Assembly (NCBI GenBank): GCA_002863155.1
Contig: PKED01000190.1
Coordinates: forward strand, 1 to 46,522
From: Sphingomonadaceae bacterium
GTDB lineage: Bacteria > Pseudomonadota > Alphaproteobacteria > Sphingomonadales > Sphingomonadaceae
Reading direction: 5' to 3'
DNA length: 46,522 bases
In this document: piece after piece, positions 8,277-17,800 of the stretch
Numbering within the stretch: position 1 is the stretch's first letter
Layout of the letters: each line of letters opens with the position of its first letter
Made by a program: the position numbers and the translations under genes
The notes under the pieces: model-generated
What the model saw: only the letters and a program-made list of their open reading frames with translations
Told to the model about the DNA's origin: nothing
The model's database searches: none

Positions 8277-9696
8277 GCCGATCGTCTTCACAGCACGCCA
8301 CCGCGGGGCGATGCGGATCGTCGCCACCTGCGAAGCCGCGCGGGAGCTTGCCGGACTGACTCTCGCCGATGCGCGCGCGCGCGAACCCGATCTGATCGCG
8401 GTCGATGCCGATCCGGCGGGCGATCTCGCGCTGCTCGAACGCATCGCCGATGGCTGCGATCGCTATACGCCGATGGTCGCGATCGACAGCGAGGCGGGCG
8501 TCACGCTCGACGTGACGGGGTGCGGTGATGAGGAAGCGATTGCCCGCGATGTCGCCGCGCGGCTGGCAGCTGCAGGGTGGCAGGTGCGGCACGCGCTGTC
8601 GGGCACACCCGAGGCGGCACAGGCGCTCGCACGCTATCAGACCATGCCCGCGACCGACGAGGCGGCGGCGGTGCGGCGGCTGCCGATCGCCGCGCTCGAC
8701 GCCGATGAAGAAACCGCGCTCGCGTTGCGCCGCGCCGGGCTGAGGACGATCGGCGATCTCGCCAGCCGGTCGAGCGCTCCGCTCGCCGCGCGCTTCGGCA
8801 CTGCGCTGACCGATCGGCTCGCGCGGCTGCTCGGGCAATCGGACAGCCGCATCACCCCGCGCCGCGCGCCACACGCGCTGCTGTTCGAGCGCCGCTTCGC
8901 CGAGCCGATCGCGCGCACGGAATACGCGCTGGAGATGCTGGGCGAGCTGGCGGCGGAAGCCGAGGCGGCGCTGGCCGAGCGGCACATGGGCGGGCGGCGC
9001 TATGCCGCGCGGCTTTATCGCAGCGACGGCGTGGCGCGTGACCTGAGCGTCGAGGCGAGCCTGCCGCTGCGCAGCCGTGCCGATGTGATGCGGTTGTTCG
9101 GCGAACGGCTCGATGCGCTCGCCGATCCGATCGATCCCGGCTTCGGCTTCGACATGATCCGCCTCGCGGTGCCGCAGGTCGAGCCGATGGCGCCGACGCA
9201 GTTGCGGCTCGAAGGCGGTGCGGTGGCGGAGGGCGAGCTCGCGGCCCTGATCGACCGGCTGAGCGTGCGCGCGGGGCGGGACAGGTTCCGGCGGCTGCGC
9301 CCGCGCGACAGCCATGTCCCCGAACAGGCGGTGCTCGCCTTTCCTGCGGTCGAGGCGCCGCAACCGGCCGAGTGGGCCGCACCCGAAACCGGCGAGCCGC
9401 CCGCGCGCCCCATTCATCTGTTCGATCCGCCCCAGCCGATCGACGTGATCGCCGAAGTCCCCGACGGCCCGCCGCACCGCTTCCGCTGGCGGCGCGGGGT
9501 GCATGAAGTCACCCGCTTTGAAGGGCCCGAACGGATCGCCGGCGAGTGGTGGCGGCGCGACGACAATCACGGCCCGACGCGCGATTACTACCGGGTCGAG
9601 GATGCGCGCGGGCGGCGGTTCTGGATCTTCCGCCACGGGCTGTACGGCCGCGAATGCGCGACGCCCGGCTGGTACATGCACGGGCTGTTCGCATGA
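8179..9696 (+). CDS. imuB: ImuB, inactive Y-family polymerase-like mutasome protein
   Basis: ImuB (505 residues from GTG 8179) is a Y-family polymerase homologue that lacks the catalytic acidic residues and bridges DnaE2 to the beta clamp. The start is chosen because GGAG lies about 8 bases upstream and the family N-terminus RRFLALYWPHLAADRWRR follows soon after. An ATG at 8137 in the same frame would add 14 unlikely residues. The palm segment YTPMVAIDSEAGVTLDVTGC is present, but the HLFGGE stretch that normally follows in this family is missing. HhH-like and little-finger regions follow. The C-terminus (RRDDNHGPTRDYYRVEDA to WYMHGLFA) is the characteristic ImuB tail. It overlaps imuA. Confidence 0.9.
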   Translation: MTRRFSETRRFLALYWPHLAADRWRRTNGRPDKPIVFTARHRGAMRIVATCEAARELAGLTLADARAREPDLIAVDADPAGDLALLERIADGCDRYTPMVAIDSEAGVTLDVTGCGDEEAIARDVAARLAAAGWQVRHALSGTPEAAQALARYQTMPATDEAAAVRRLPIAALDADEETALALRRAGLRTIGDLASRSSAPLAARFGTALTDRLARLLGQSDSRITPRRAPHALLFERRFAEPIARTEYALEMLGELAAEAEAALAERHMGGRRYAARLYRSDGVARDLSVEASLPLRSRADVMRLFGERLDALADPIDPGFGFDMIRLAVPQVEPMAPTQLRLEGGAVAEGELAALIDRLSVRAGRDRFRRLRPRDSHVPEQAVLAFPAVEAPQPAEWAAPETGEPPARPIHLFDPPQPIDVIAEVPDGPPHRFRWRRGVHEVTRFEGPERIAGEWWRRDDNHGPTRDYYRVEDARGRRFWIFRHGLYGRECATPGWYMHGLFA

Positions 9697-9758
9697 GGGG
9701 CAGGGGGGGTTCTTGTCATGCGGCGGCGCGGGAACGCGTAGTTGCCATACCCTTTCAA

Positions 9759-9836
9759 CCGTCATTGCAAGCGCAGCGAAGCAATCCAAGGCAGTACGCC
9801 CTACGCTGGATTGCTTCGCTGCGCTCGCAATGACGG
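9759..9836. repeat. Palindromic intergenic repeat between imuB and dnaE2
   Basis: A 30-base arm at 9759-9788 (beginning CCGTCATTGC) is the reverse complement, with one mismatch, of 9807-9836 (ending GCAATGACGG), with an 18-base loop. Arms of this length and near-perfect identity suggest a small dispersed repeat rather than a simple terminator. From memory, similar elements with the core AGCGCAGCGAAGCAATCC are scattered through sphingomonad genomes. It sits between two co-transcribed genes 12 bases before the dnaE2 ATG, so its RNA hairpin could affect dnaE2 translation or message processing. Confidence 0.8.
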
Positions 9837-9848
9837 GTTAGCAAGCCA

Positions 9849-12800
9849 ATGCCCGCCGAACTGATCGCCGCGACCAATTATTCGTTCTTGCGCGGGGCGT
9901 CGCACCCGTCGGACATGGTCGCAACCGCGCTGGCGCTGGGGATGAGCGGCATCGGCATCGCCGATCGCAACACCGTGGCCGGGACGGCGCGTGCGCATCT
10001 GGCTTTGCGCGAGGCAGTCGAGGCGGCGCGCGAGGCGGGATTGCCGGCGTTCGACTTCAAGCTCGCGGTCGGCGCTCGGCTGGTGTTCGCCGACGGCACG
10101 CCCGACATCGTCGCCTATCCGGCGACCCGGCGCGGCTGGGGGCGGCTGTGCCGGCTGCTGACGATCGGCAATCTGCGGGCGCAGAAGGGGAGCTGCATCC
10201 TGGAGCTCGACGATCTGCTCGGCCATGCCGACGACCTGCTGATGATCGTGATGCCGGAAACAAGCGTCGATCCCGCGCAGACGGTGCCGCTGCATCACTT
10301 GCGTGACCGCTACGAGCTGGCGGTCGATCCGCCCGCCAATGTGGTCCAGCTAAGGCCCAATCTTGCGCCTGATTTTGACACCCCCCAACCGTTAGTGTCG
10401 AGCGAAGTCGAGACACGGGAGGGTGAGGTCGTGTCGCTTTTGGCCCGTCCCTCGACGACGCTCGGGACAAACGGGGTGGGTGTTGATAGGATTGTAAAGC
10501 GGCTCAAATCCGTCGCCCCCGACCGCGTGTGGCTCGCGGCGCCCATTGCCTTTCACGGCCGCGACCGGCGGCTGCTCGCGCGGGCGAGGGCGAGGGCCGA
10601 ACGGCTCGGCGTGCCGCTGATCGCGACTACCGACGCGCTGTTCGCCGATCCCGCCGCGCGGCCGCTGCACGATGTGCTGACCTGCATCCGCCACGGCACG
10701 ACGATCGCCGAGGCGGGCAAAAGGCTCGAGGCCAATGCCGAGCGCCACCTGAAGCCGCCGTCCGAAATGGCGCGGCTGTTCGCCGATTGCCCCGACGCCG
10801 TCGCCGAGACCGACCGGCTGCTCGCGCGGATCGATTTCTCGCTCGATCAGCTGCGCTACGAATATCCGCACGAGCCGGTGCCTGCGGGGTGGGATGCGAT
10901 GGACTGGCTCGAGCATATCTCGCTGGAGGCAGCACGCGCCCGCCACCCGGACGGTATTCCCGACCGGTTGCGGCGGATGCTCGATGAGGAATTCGCGCTG
11001 ATCCGCAAGTGCGGCTATGCCTATTATTTCCTGACCGTCCACGACATCGTCCGCTTTGCGCGTAGCTGCGACCCGCCGATCCTGTGCCAGGGACGGGGTT
11101 CTGCCGCGAATTCGGCGGTGTGCTTCCTGCTTGGCATCACTTCGGTCGATCCGATGCAGCACGACCTGCTCTTCTTGCGCTTCGTGTCGGAGGAACGCCG
11201 CGAGCCGCCCGATATCGACGTCGATTTCGAACATGAACGGCGCGAGGAAGTGATGCAGTATATCTACCGGCGCTATGGCCGCGACCGCGCCGGCATCGCC
11301 GCGACGGTGATCCATTACCGCCCGCGCAGCGCGGTGCGCGAAGTCGGCAAGGCGCTGGGCTTTACCGAGGACGTCACCAATAGGATCAGCAGCACCGTCT
11401 GGGGCAGCTATGCGAGCGCGATGGAGGAAAAGCGCTTCGCCGAAACCGGCTTCAGCCTGAGCGATCCCAATATCCAGCGGCTGAAGTCGCTGGTCGATCA
11501 GCTGCTGAATTTCCCGCGCCACCTGTCGCAGCATGTCGGCGGCTTCGTGCTCAGCCAAGGGCGGCTCGACGAGATGGTACCGATCCACAATGCCGCGATG
11601 GAGGACCGCACCTTCATCGAATGGGACAAGGACGATATCGACGCGCTAGGGCTGATGAAGGTCGATGTGCTCGCGCTCGGCATGCTGACCTGCATCCAGA
11701 AAAGCTTCGAGATGATGCGCGCGCATGGGCTCGGCGATTACGAACTCGACAGCATTCCGGCGGAGGACAGGGCAACCTATGACATGCTGTGCAGGGGCGA
11801 CAGCATCGGCGTGTTCCAGGTCGAAAGCCGCGCGCAGATCAACATGCTGCCGCGGCTCAAGCCCCGCAAGCTCTATGACCTGACAGTGCAGGTCGCGATC
11901 GTGCGGCCGGGGCCGATCCAGGGCGACATGGTGCATCCCTATCTGCGGCGGCGCGCTGGGATCGAGAAGGTCGAGTTTCCTTCGCCCGCGCCGCCGCATG
12001 ATCCTGATGAGCTGCGCACCCTGCTCGGCGAAACATATGGCGTGCCGCTGTTCCAGGAACAGGCGATGAAGCTCGCGATCGTCGCCGCCGCTTTCACGCC
12101 GGGCGAGGCCAATCAGCTGCGCCGCGCGATGGCGACGTTCCGCCATGTCGGCGGCATGGACAAATTCCGCGAAAAGCTGGTCGGGGGCATGGTCGCGCGC
12201 GGTTACGCTCAGGATTTCGCCGAGCGCTGCTATCAGCAGATCGAGGGGTTCGGTTCGTACGGTTTTCCCGAAAGCCATGCGCTGTCGTTCGCGCGGCTGG
12301 TCTATGTATCGTCGTGGATTAAATGCCACCAGCCGGCGGTGTTCGCCGCGGCACTGCTCAATTCGCAGCCGATGGGGTTCTATGCGCCCGCCCAGATCGT
12401 CCGCGATGCGCGCGAGCACGGCGTCGAAGTGCGCGGGATCGACGTCAATGCGAGCGGGTGGGACAATGGGCTGGAGGTCATTTCCCAGACGAATCCGTTG
12501 GTGCCGAGTACAGTCGAGACATGGACCCCAGGCGTGTCGCCCGACAACCCGCCCCTCGACGTCGCTCGGGACGAGCGGGGGAAGGGGATACATGCGCTCC
12601 GCCTCGGCTTCCGCCAGATCACGGGTTTCCGGCAGGATTGGGCCGAAGCGATCGCATCGGCGCGGCTGAACGGCGCTTTCACCGCGATCGAGGAACTGGC
12701 ACGGCGTGCCGACCTGCCGCAGCGTGCGCTCCGGTTGCTCGCCGATGCCGATGCGTTCGCCTCGCTGGCGCTCGATCGCCGAACCGCGCTTTGGGAAGTG

Positions 12801-13421
12801 CGCCGCACACCGGCGGGCGAATTGCCGCTGTTCGCTGCCGCCCGAGCCCGCGAACTCGGCGTCGAGGGCGATTATGCGCTGCCCGCGATGACCGACGCCG
12901 AACATGTCGTCGCCGATTACCAGATGACGCGCCTGTCGCTGAAGAACCATCCGATGACGTTCCTGCGCGACGACCTGACCGCCGAGGGCATTGCCAGTTG
13001 CGCGCAGACCAGTGCTGCGAAGAACGGCCAGCGCATCCGTACCGCCGGGATCGTGCTTGTCCGCCAGCGCCCGGGCAATGGCAATGCGATCTTCATCACG
13101 ATCGAGGACGAGACCGGCATTACCAACATCGTGCTGTGGGCGAGCCGCTTCGAACGCTATCGCCGCGAAGTCATGGCGTCGCGGCTGATGCTGGTCGAAG
13201 GCGAGGTTCAGCGCAGCCCAGAAGGCGTGATCCACCTGATGGCCGCCCGCGTGATCGATCGTACCGCGATGCTCGACACATTGTCCGAACGCGGCAACAC
13301 GCCTGTGGAGCGCAGCCGGGCCGACGAATTCGACCATCCCCAGCATCCGCGGAGCAACGTGCCGAGAGGCAGCCACCCGCGCGATGTGCGGATCATTCCG
13401 AAATCACGCGATTTTCATTGA
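9849..13421 (+). CDS. dnaE2: Error-prone DNA polymerase DnaE2 (ImuC)
   Basis: This is the catalytic C-family polymerase of the SOS mutasome. The 1190 residues start with a PHP domain (NYSFLRGASHPSDMVATALALGMSGIGIADRNT). The palm domain has the catalytic PDIDVDFEHERREEV (Asp455, 457, 459). Finger and clamp-binding regions follow (LVYVSSWIKCHQPAVFAAALLNSQPMGFY), then an OB-fold near 1060-1130. DnaE2 proteins are usually about 1080-1100 residues. The surplus is largely two in-frame inserts of the same palindromic repeat, near residues 178-211 and 881-912. Both lie outside the conserved blocks, so the enzyme is probably still active. It belongs to the LexA-controlled imuA operon. Its 3' end overlaps the convergent efflux gene by 7 bases. 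Confidence 0.95.
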   Translation: MPAELIAATNYSFLRGASHPSDMVATALALGMSGIGIADRNTVAGTARAHLALREAVEAAREAGLPAFDFKLAVGARLVFADGTPDIVAYPATRRGWGRLCRLLTIGNLRAQKGSCILELDDLLGHADDLLMIVMPETSVDPAQTVPLHHLRDRYELAVDPPANVVQLRPNLAPDFDTPQPLVSSEVETREGEVVSLLARPSTTLGTNGVGVDRIVKRLKSVAPDRVWLAAPIAFHGRDRRLLARARARAERLGVPLIATTDALFADPAARPLHDVLTCIRHGTTIAEAGKRLEANAERHLKPPSEMARLFADCPDAVAETDRLLARIDFSLDQLRYEYPHEPVPAGWDAMDWLEHISLEAARARHPDGIPDRLRRMLDEEFALIRKCGYAYYFLTVHDIVRFARSCDPPILCQGRGSAANSAVCFLLGITSVDPMQHDLLFLRFVSEERREPPDIDVDFEHERREEVMQYIYRRYGRDRAGIAATVIHYRPRSAVREVGKALGFTEDVTNRISSTVWGSYASAMEEKRFAETGFSLSDPNIQRLKSLVDQLLNFPRHLSQHVGGFVLSQGRLDEMVPIHNAAMEDRTFIEWDKDDIDALGLMKVDVLALGMLTCIQKSFEMMRAHGLGDYELDSIPAEDRATYDMLCRGDSIGVFQVESRAQINMLPRLKPRKLYDLTVQVAIVRPGPIQGDMVHPYLRRRAGIEKVEFPSPAPPHDPDELRTLLGETYGVPLFQEQAMKLAIVAAAFTPGEANQLRRAMATFRHVGGMDKFREKLVGGMVARGYAQDFAERCYQQIEGFGSYGFPESHALSFARLVYVSSWIKCHQPAVFAAALLNSQPMGFYAPAQIVRDAREHGVEVRGIDVNASGWDNGLEVISQTNPLVPSTVETWTPGVSPDNPPLDVARDERGKGIHALRLGFRQITGFRQDWAEAIASARLNGAFTAIEELARRADLPQRALRLLADADAFASLALDRRTALWEVRRTPAGELPLFAAARARELGVEGDYALPAMTDAEHVVADYQMTRLSLKNHPMTFLRDDLTAEGIASCAQTSAAKNGQRIRTAGIVLVRQRPGNGNAIFITIEDETGITNIVLWASRFERYRREVMASRLMLVEGEVQRSPEGVIHLMAARVIDRTAMLDTLSERGNTPVERSRADEFDHPQHPRSNVPRGSHPRDVRIIPKSRDFH
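10381..10480. repeat. Palindromic repeat inserted in frame in dnaE2, copy 1
   Basis: An imperfect inverted repeat lies inside the PHP/palm linker of dnaE2. The left arm 10389-10412 (core GTCGAGCGAAGTCGAG) and right arm 10451-10474 (core CTCGACGACGCTCGGGAC) match at 19 of 24 positions when one is reverse-complemented, with 38 bases between. The encoded stretch reads PLVSSEVETREGEVV..PSTTLGTNG and interrupts what in other DnaE2 proteins is a short linker before APDRVWLAA. The outer boundaries (C-run at 10381, G-run at 10480) are approximate. Confidence 0.8.
12489..12585. repeat. Palindromic repeat inserted in frame in dnaE2, copy 2
   Basis: A second, more diverged copy has arms at 12495-12518 and 12555-12578, matching each other at 17 of 24 positions with 36 bases between. 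Its left arm matches the left arm of copy 1 at 19 of 24 positions, and its right arm matches at 21 of 24. It encodes NPLVPSTVETWTPG..PPLDVARDERG, lying between GWDNGLE and ALRLGFRQI, which are nearly adjacent in other DnaE2 proteins. The left half is read in the same frame as in copy 1. Confidence 0.75.
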
Positions 13422-14860
13422 GGTCTCGCGACCGGCCTCGGCCCGTCGCGCTCTGCATCGAGCAGCGCATCGCCGCCGAGTGTACGGTATAGCGTGACCT
13501 TGTTGGCTGCTTCCGTCAGCCGCGTCGCAACCAGGCTGCGCTGCGCCTGGTAAAGGTTGCGCTGGGTGACAAGCGTCGCGAGAAAGGTGTCGATCCCGCC
13601 CCGGTAGCGCGCGTCGCTCAACCGGTAGCTGTCGGCGGCAGCCGCTGCCTGGCGTTCCTGAGCGGCGAGCTGGTCGGTGATTGTGCCGCGCCGCGCCAGC
13701 GCGTCGGCGACTTCGCGGAACGCAGTCTGGATCGCCTTTTCATAGGTCGCGACAGCGGCGTCGAACTGTGCGCGGGCCTGTGCCAGCCCGGCCTTGCTGC
13801 GACCGCCCGCAAACACCGGATAGCTGATCGCCGGAGTCGCCGAATAGTTGAACGCTCGCGTCGTGAACAACTGGCTCAGCCCGTTCGAGGCGAGCCCTGC
13901 AAAGGCCGTCAACGACAGTCGCGGGAACAGGGCAGCGCGCGCCGCGCCGATCTCCGCATTGGCGGCCCGCAGCTGATACTCGGCCTGCACCACATCGGGT
14001 CGCCGCAGCAGCACCCCCGAATCGAGCCCCGCAGGCAGCGCGGCGACGGTCGGCTGGGCCTCTTCGATCGATAGCGGCAGCAGCGCCGGATCGACCCTTG
14101 CACCGACCAGGAGTTCAAGCGCGTTGATATCCTGCGCCACCGCCGTCGTCTGCTCGGCAAGATCGGATTCGGCGGTCGCGAGTGTTAGCTGCGCCTGTGC
14201 GAGATCGGTGCGCGGCGCGATGCCGCCGTCGACCCGCGCTTTGGTCAGCGTGACGCTGCGCTGCGCATTGGTGCGTGTCTGCTCGGCGATCGTGAACAGG
14301 CTGCTATCGGCGGCATATTGCAGCCACGCCGCCGCGATGTCGCCGACGAGCGCGAGGCGCGTGGCATGCGCGCCTGCTTCGGTCGCGAAATAGCGCGCCT
14401 GCTCGGCCTGGCTCAACGCCGCGAGGCGCCCGAAAAGGTCGATCTCGAACGACGTGACGCCAAGCGAAAGGCTGTAATTGGTGCGCTGGCCGCCTGTAAC
14501 GGGCGACCCGCCATTATTGGTGCGCCCGGTGCCTGGATCGGTAATCGCGACAGTGTTGTTGCTGTTGACGAGCGGCAGCTGTTCGGCGCGCTGGATGCGA
14601 TATTGCGCCCGCGCCGACGCCACATTGGCCGCGGCGATGCGCAGGTCGCGGTTATTTGCCAGCGCCTGTTCGATGATCGCCTGCAGCCTGGCATCGCGAA
14701 AGATGTCGCGGTAGCTGACGCTCGGCAGGGGTTCGGTTGACGCGGGATAAGCGGGACCTGCCGGGAACGCCGCGGGGACGGGGGCAGTTGGGCGCGTATA
14801 GGGCGGCACGAAAGAACAGCCGCCGAGCGCGATCAGCGCAACCAGAGCAATCCGCGTCAT
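13415..14860 (-). CDS. Outer-membrane efflux channel lipoprotein (NodT/OprM type)
   Basis: This 481-residue protein is the TolC-like outer-membrane channel of the RND efflux system encoded just upstream. It begins with a short signal sequence and lipobox (LGGC, Cys15), as in the NodT/OprM lipoprotein subfamily, followed by PPYTRP. Two halves show the outer-membrane-efflux repeat: long Ala/Gln-rich coiled helices such as RDLRIAAANVASARAQYRIQ and NAEIGAARAALFPRLSLTA, then AGGRSKAGLAQARAQFDAAVATYEKAIQTAFREVADAL. The start overlaps the pump gene stop by 4 bases (ATGA). The 3' end overlaps dnaE2 by 7 bases. Confidence 0.93.
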   Translation of the reverse strand: MTRIALVALIALGGCSFVPPYTRPTAPVPAAFPAGPAYPASTEPLPSVSYRDIFRDARLQAIIEQALANNRDLRIAAANVASARAQYRIQRAEQLPLVNSNNTVAITDPGTGRTNNGGSPVTGGQRTNYSLSLGVTSFEIDLFGRLAALSQAEQARYFATEAGAHATRLALVGDIAAAWLQYAADSSLFTIAEQTRTNAQRSVTLTKARVDGGIAPRTDLAQAQLTLATAESDLAEQTTAVAQDINALELLVGARVDPALLPLSIEEAQPTVAALPAGLDSGVLLRRPDVVQAEYQLRAANAEIGAARAALFPRLSLTAFAGLASNGLSQLFTTRAFNYSATPAISYPVFAGGRSKAGLAQARAQFDAAVATYEKAIQTAFREVADALARRGTITDQLAAQERQAAAAADSYRLSDARYRGGIDTFLATLVTQRNLYQAQRSLVATRLTEAANKVTLYRTLGGDALLDAERDGPRPVARPQ

Positions 14861-17800
14861 TCGGCGGGCTCCGGCGGGGCTGCCTTTGGCTTATGGTGCA
14901 GTTTTTTCAGCGTATCGCGCGCGGTGCGCCTTACGATCACGAAGAATAGCGGGATGTAGAACACAGCCAGGATCGTTGCTGTCAGCATGCCGCCGATCAC
15001 CGCCGTGCCGATCGCGATGCGCGAATTGGCGCCTGCGCCGGTCGAAATCGCCAGCGGCAGCACGCCGAAGATGAAGGCAAGGCTGGTCATCAGGATCGGG
15101 CGGAGCCGGATGCGGGCCGCCTCGATCGCGGCCTCGATCACGCGCTTGCCCTGCTTTTCCGCCTGTTCGGCAAATTCGATCATCAGGATCGCGTTCTTGG
15201 CGGCGAGTCCCATCGTCGTCAGCAGGCCGATCTGAAGATAGACATCGTTGATCAACCCGCGCAGCGTTACCGCGAATACCGCGCCGACCAGGCCGAGCGG
15301 GATCACCAGCAGCACCGCCACCGGGATTGTCCAGCTTTCGTACAGCGCGGCAAGACAGAGAAAAACCACCAGCAGTGACAGCGCATAGAGATAGGGGGCT
15401 TGGCCGGACGACAGCCGTTCCTGAAACGACAAACCGGACAGCGACGTGGTCGTCCCGGTATATTTCGATGCGAGCTCTTCCATGCGGTTGAGCGCTTCGC
15501 CCGAGCTGCGACCCGGCGCCGCCTGGCCCGAGAATTCGAACGAGGAAATGCCGTTAAAGCGCGCAAGCGATGGCGGGGCCGCCGACCAGCTCGTGTGCGC
15601 GAACGAGGAAAAAGGCGCCATCGATCCGTCCGACGCACGCACATACCATTGGTCCAGATCCTCGGGCGAAACCCGATAGGGAGCGTCGCCCTGGACATAG
15701 ACCCGCTTTACACGCCCGCGATCGTTGAAATCATTGACGTATCGGCCGCCCCAGGCAGTCGACAGCGTCGCGTTCACGTCCGCTTGGGACAGGCCCATCA
15801 CCTGCATCTTGGCCTGGTCGAGATCGACTCTCAGCGTCGGCTGATCCTCCAGATCGGTCAACCGCACCTGTGCCAGCACCGGATCGGCCAGTGCTTCGGC
15901 GAGCAGCTTGTCGCGCGCCGCCTTGAAGGCATCGCGCGTCAGACCGCCGGTATTGAGCAGCTGAAGCGTGAACCCGTTGGACTGGCCCAGACCGCGGATC
16001 GCCCCAGGGACGAGCACGTTGACGCGCGCGTCGCGGAATCCCTGAAAGGCTTGCGTCGCCCGTTGCGCGATCGCGTCGGCGCCATTGGCACTGCCGTGCC
16101 GATCTGCCCAGTCGGTGAGGGACACGAAGCCACGCCCCTGATTCTGCCCGGCTGCACCGCCGCCACCGCCACCGCCGACCGTCAGCAGCGCCTTCACATT
16201 CGCCTTTTCCTGTTTCAGGAAATATTGTTCGACACGCTCCTGCACGGCATTGGTCCGGACCTGGGTTGCACCTGGCGGCAGCGTGAACTGAAGCTGGAGC
16301 GCGCCCTGGTCCTCGGTCGGCAGGAAACCCGTTGGCAGGCGAACGAACATCAGCACCAGCAGCGCGCCGACGGCCGCATAAATCAGCAGGAAAATCAGTT
16401 TGCGGTCGACGATCTTCTCGATCGTACCGGCATAGGCGTTGGTCATTCGCTCGAACCGGCTGTTGAACCACGTTCGCGCGGGGGCCGTGCGGCGCGAAAG
16501 CCAGCCGTCGTGCTTTTCGTCGCTGCGGCGCTTCAGCAGCGTTGCGGTCAGTGCCGGTGACAGGATGAGCGCGACCACCACCGACAGCACCATCGCCGAC
16601 ACGATCGTGATCGAAAACTGGCGGTAGATAACGCCGGTCGATCCGCCGAAGAACGCCATCGGCAGAAAGACGGCCGACAGCACCAGCGCGATCGCGATCA
16701 GCGCGACATTGATCTCCTCCATCGACTTGATGGTCGCGTCGCGCGGGCTCATCTCCGGGTTTTCGTCCATCAGCCGCTCGACATTTTCGACGACGACGAT
16801 CGCGTCGTCGACCAGCAGGCCGATCGCGAGCACCAGCCCGAACAGCGTCAGCGTGTTGATCGAAAAGCCCGCGATCGCGAAAACGGCGAAGGTTCCCAGC
16901 AGGACGACCGGCACGGCAATCGTCGGGATCAGAGTCGCGCGCCAGCTTTGCAGGAAGACGAACATCACGACGACAACCAGAATGATCGCCTCGATCAGCG
17001 TCTTGACCACTTCCTCGACCGACAGCTTGATGAACAGCGTCGAGTCCGAGGGATAGGCGACGGTGAAGCCCGCCGGCATCGATCTGGTCAGTTCGGCGAC
17101 CTTGGCCTTCACCAGCTCGGCAGTCTTGAGCGCGTCGGCGCCCGGGGCAAGCGAGACCGCAAAACCTGCGCCGGGATGGCCGTTGATGCGGCTCCGCACC
17201 GTGTAATTCTCCGCCCCCAGCTCGACGCGGGCAACATCCGCGAGCCGGACGATCGCGCCGTCGCGTGTCGTCTTCAGGATGATGTTGCGGAACTGATCCG
17301 GCGTGCTGAGCCGCGACTGTGCAGTGACGGTCGCATTCAGCATCTGTGTCGAGGGCACCGGCTGACCGCCGATCTCGCCGGCCGCAATCTCGGTATTCTG
17401 CGCCTGAAGCGCGGTGATGACGTCGCTTGGAATAAGCGAATAGGCGGCCAGCCGCTCGGGGTTGAGCCAGATTCGCATCGCATATTGCGCACCGAACACA
17501 TTGGTGTCGCCGACCCCGTCGACCCGGCCGATCGGGTCTTGGAGATTGGTGATCAGATAGTCCGACACATCCTGGTTCGTCCGCTTGTCGGTAACGTCGT
17601 AGATCGCGAAGATCATCAGAAAGTCCGGGTTCGACTTGGTGACGGTCAAACCCTGTTGCTGGACCTGCTGGGGCAGGCGGCTGATCGCCTGCTGGACCTT
17701 ATTCTGGACCTGCACCTGCGCAATGTCGGGATCGACACCCTTTTCGAAGGTCGCCGAAATCGAAACCGATCCTCGCGAGCTCGAGGACGAGCTGAAATAA

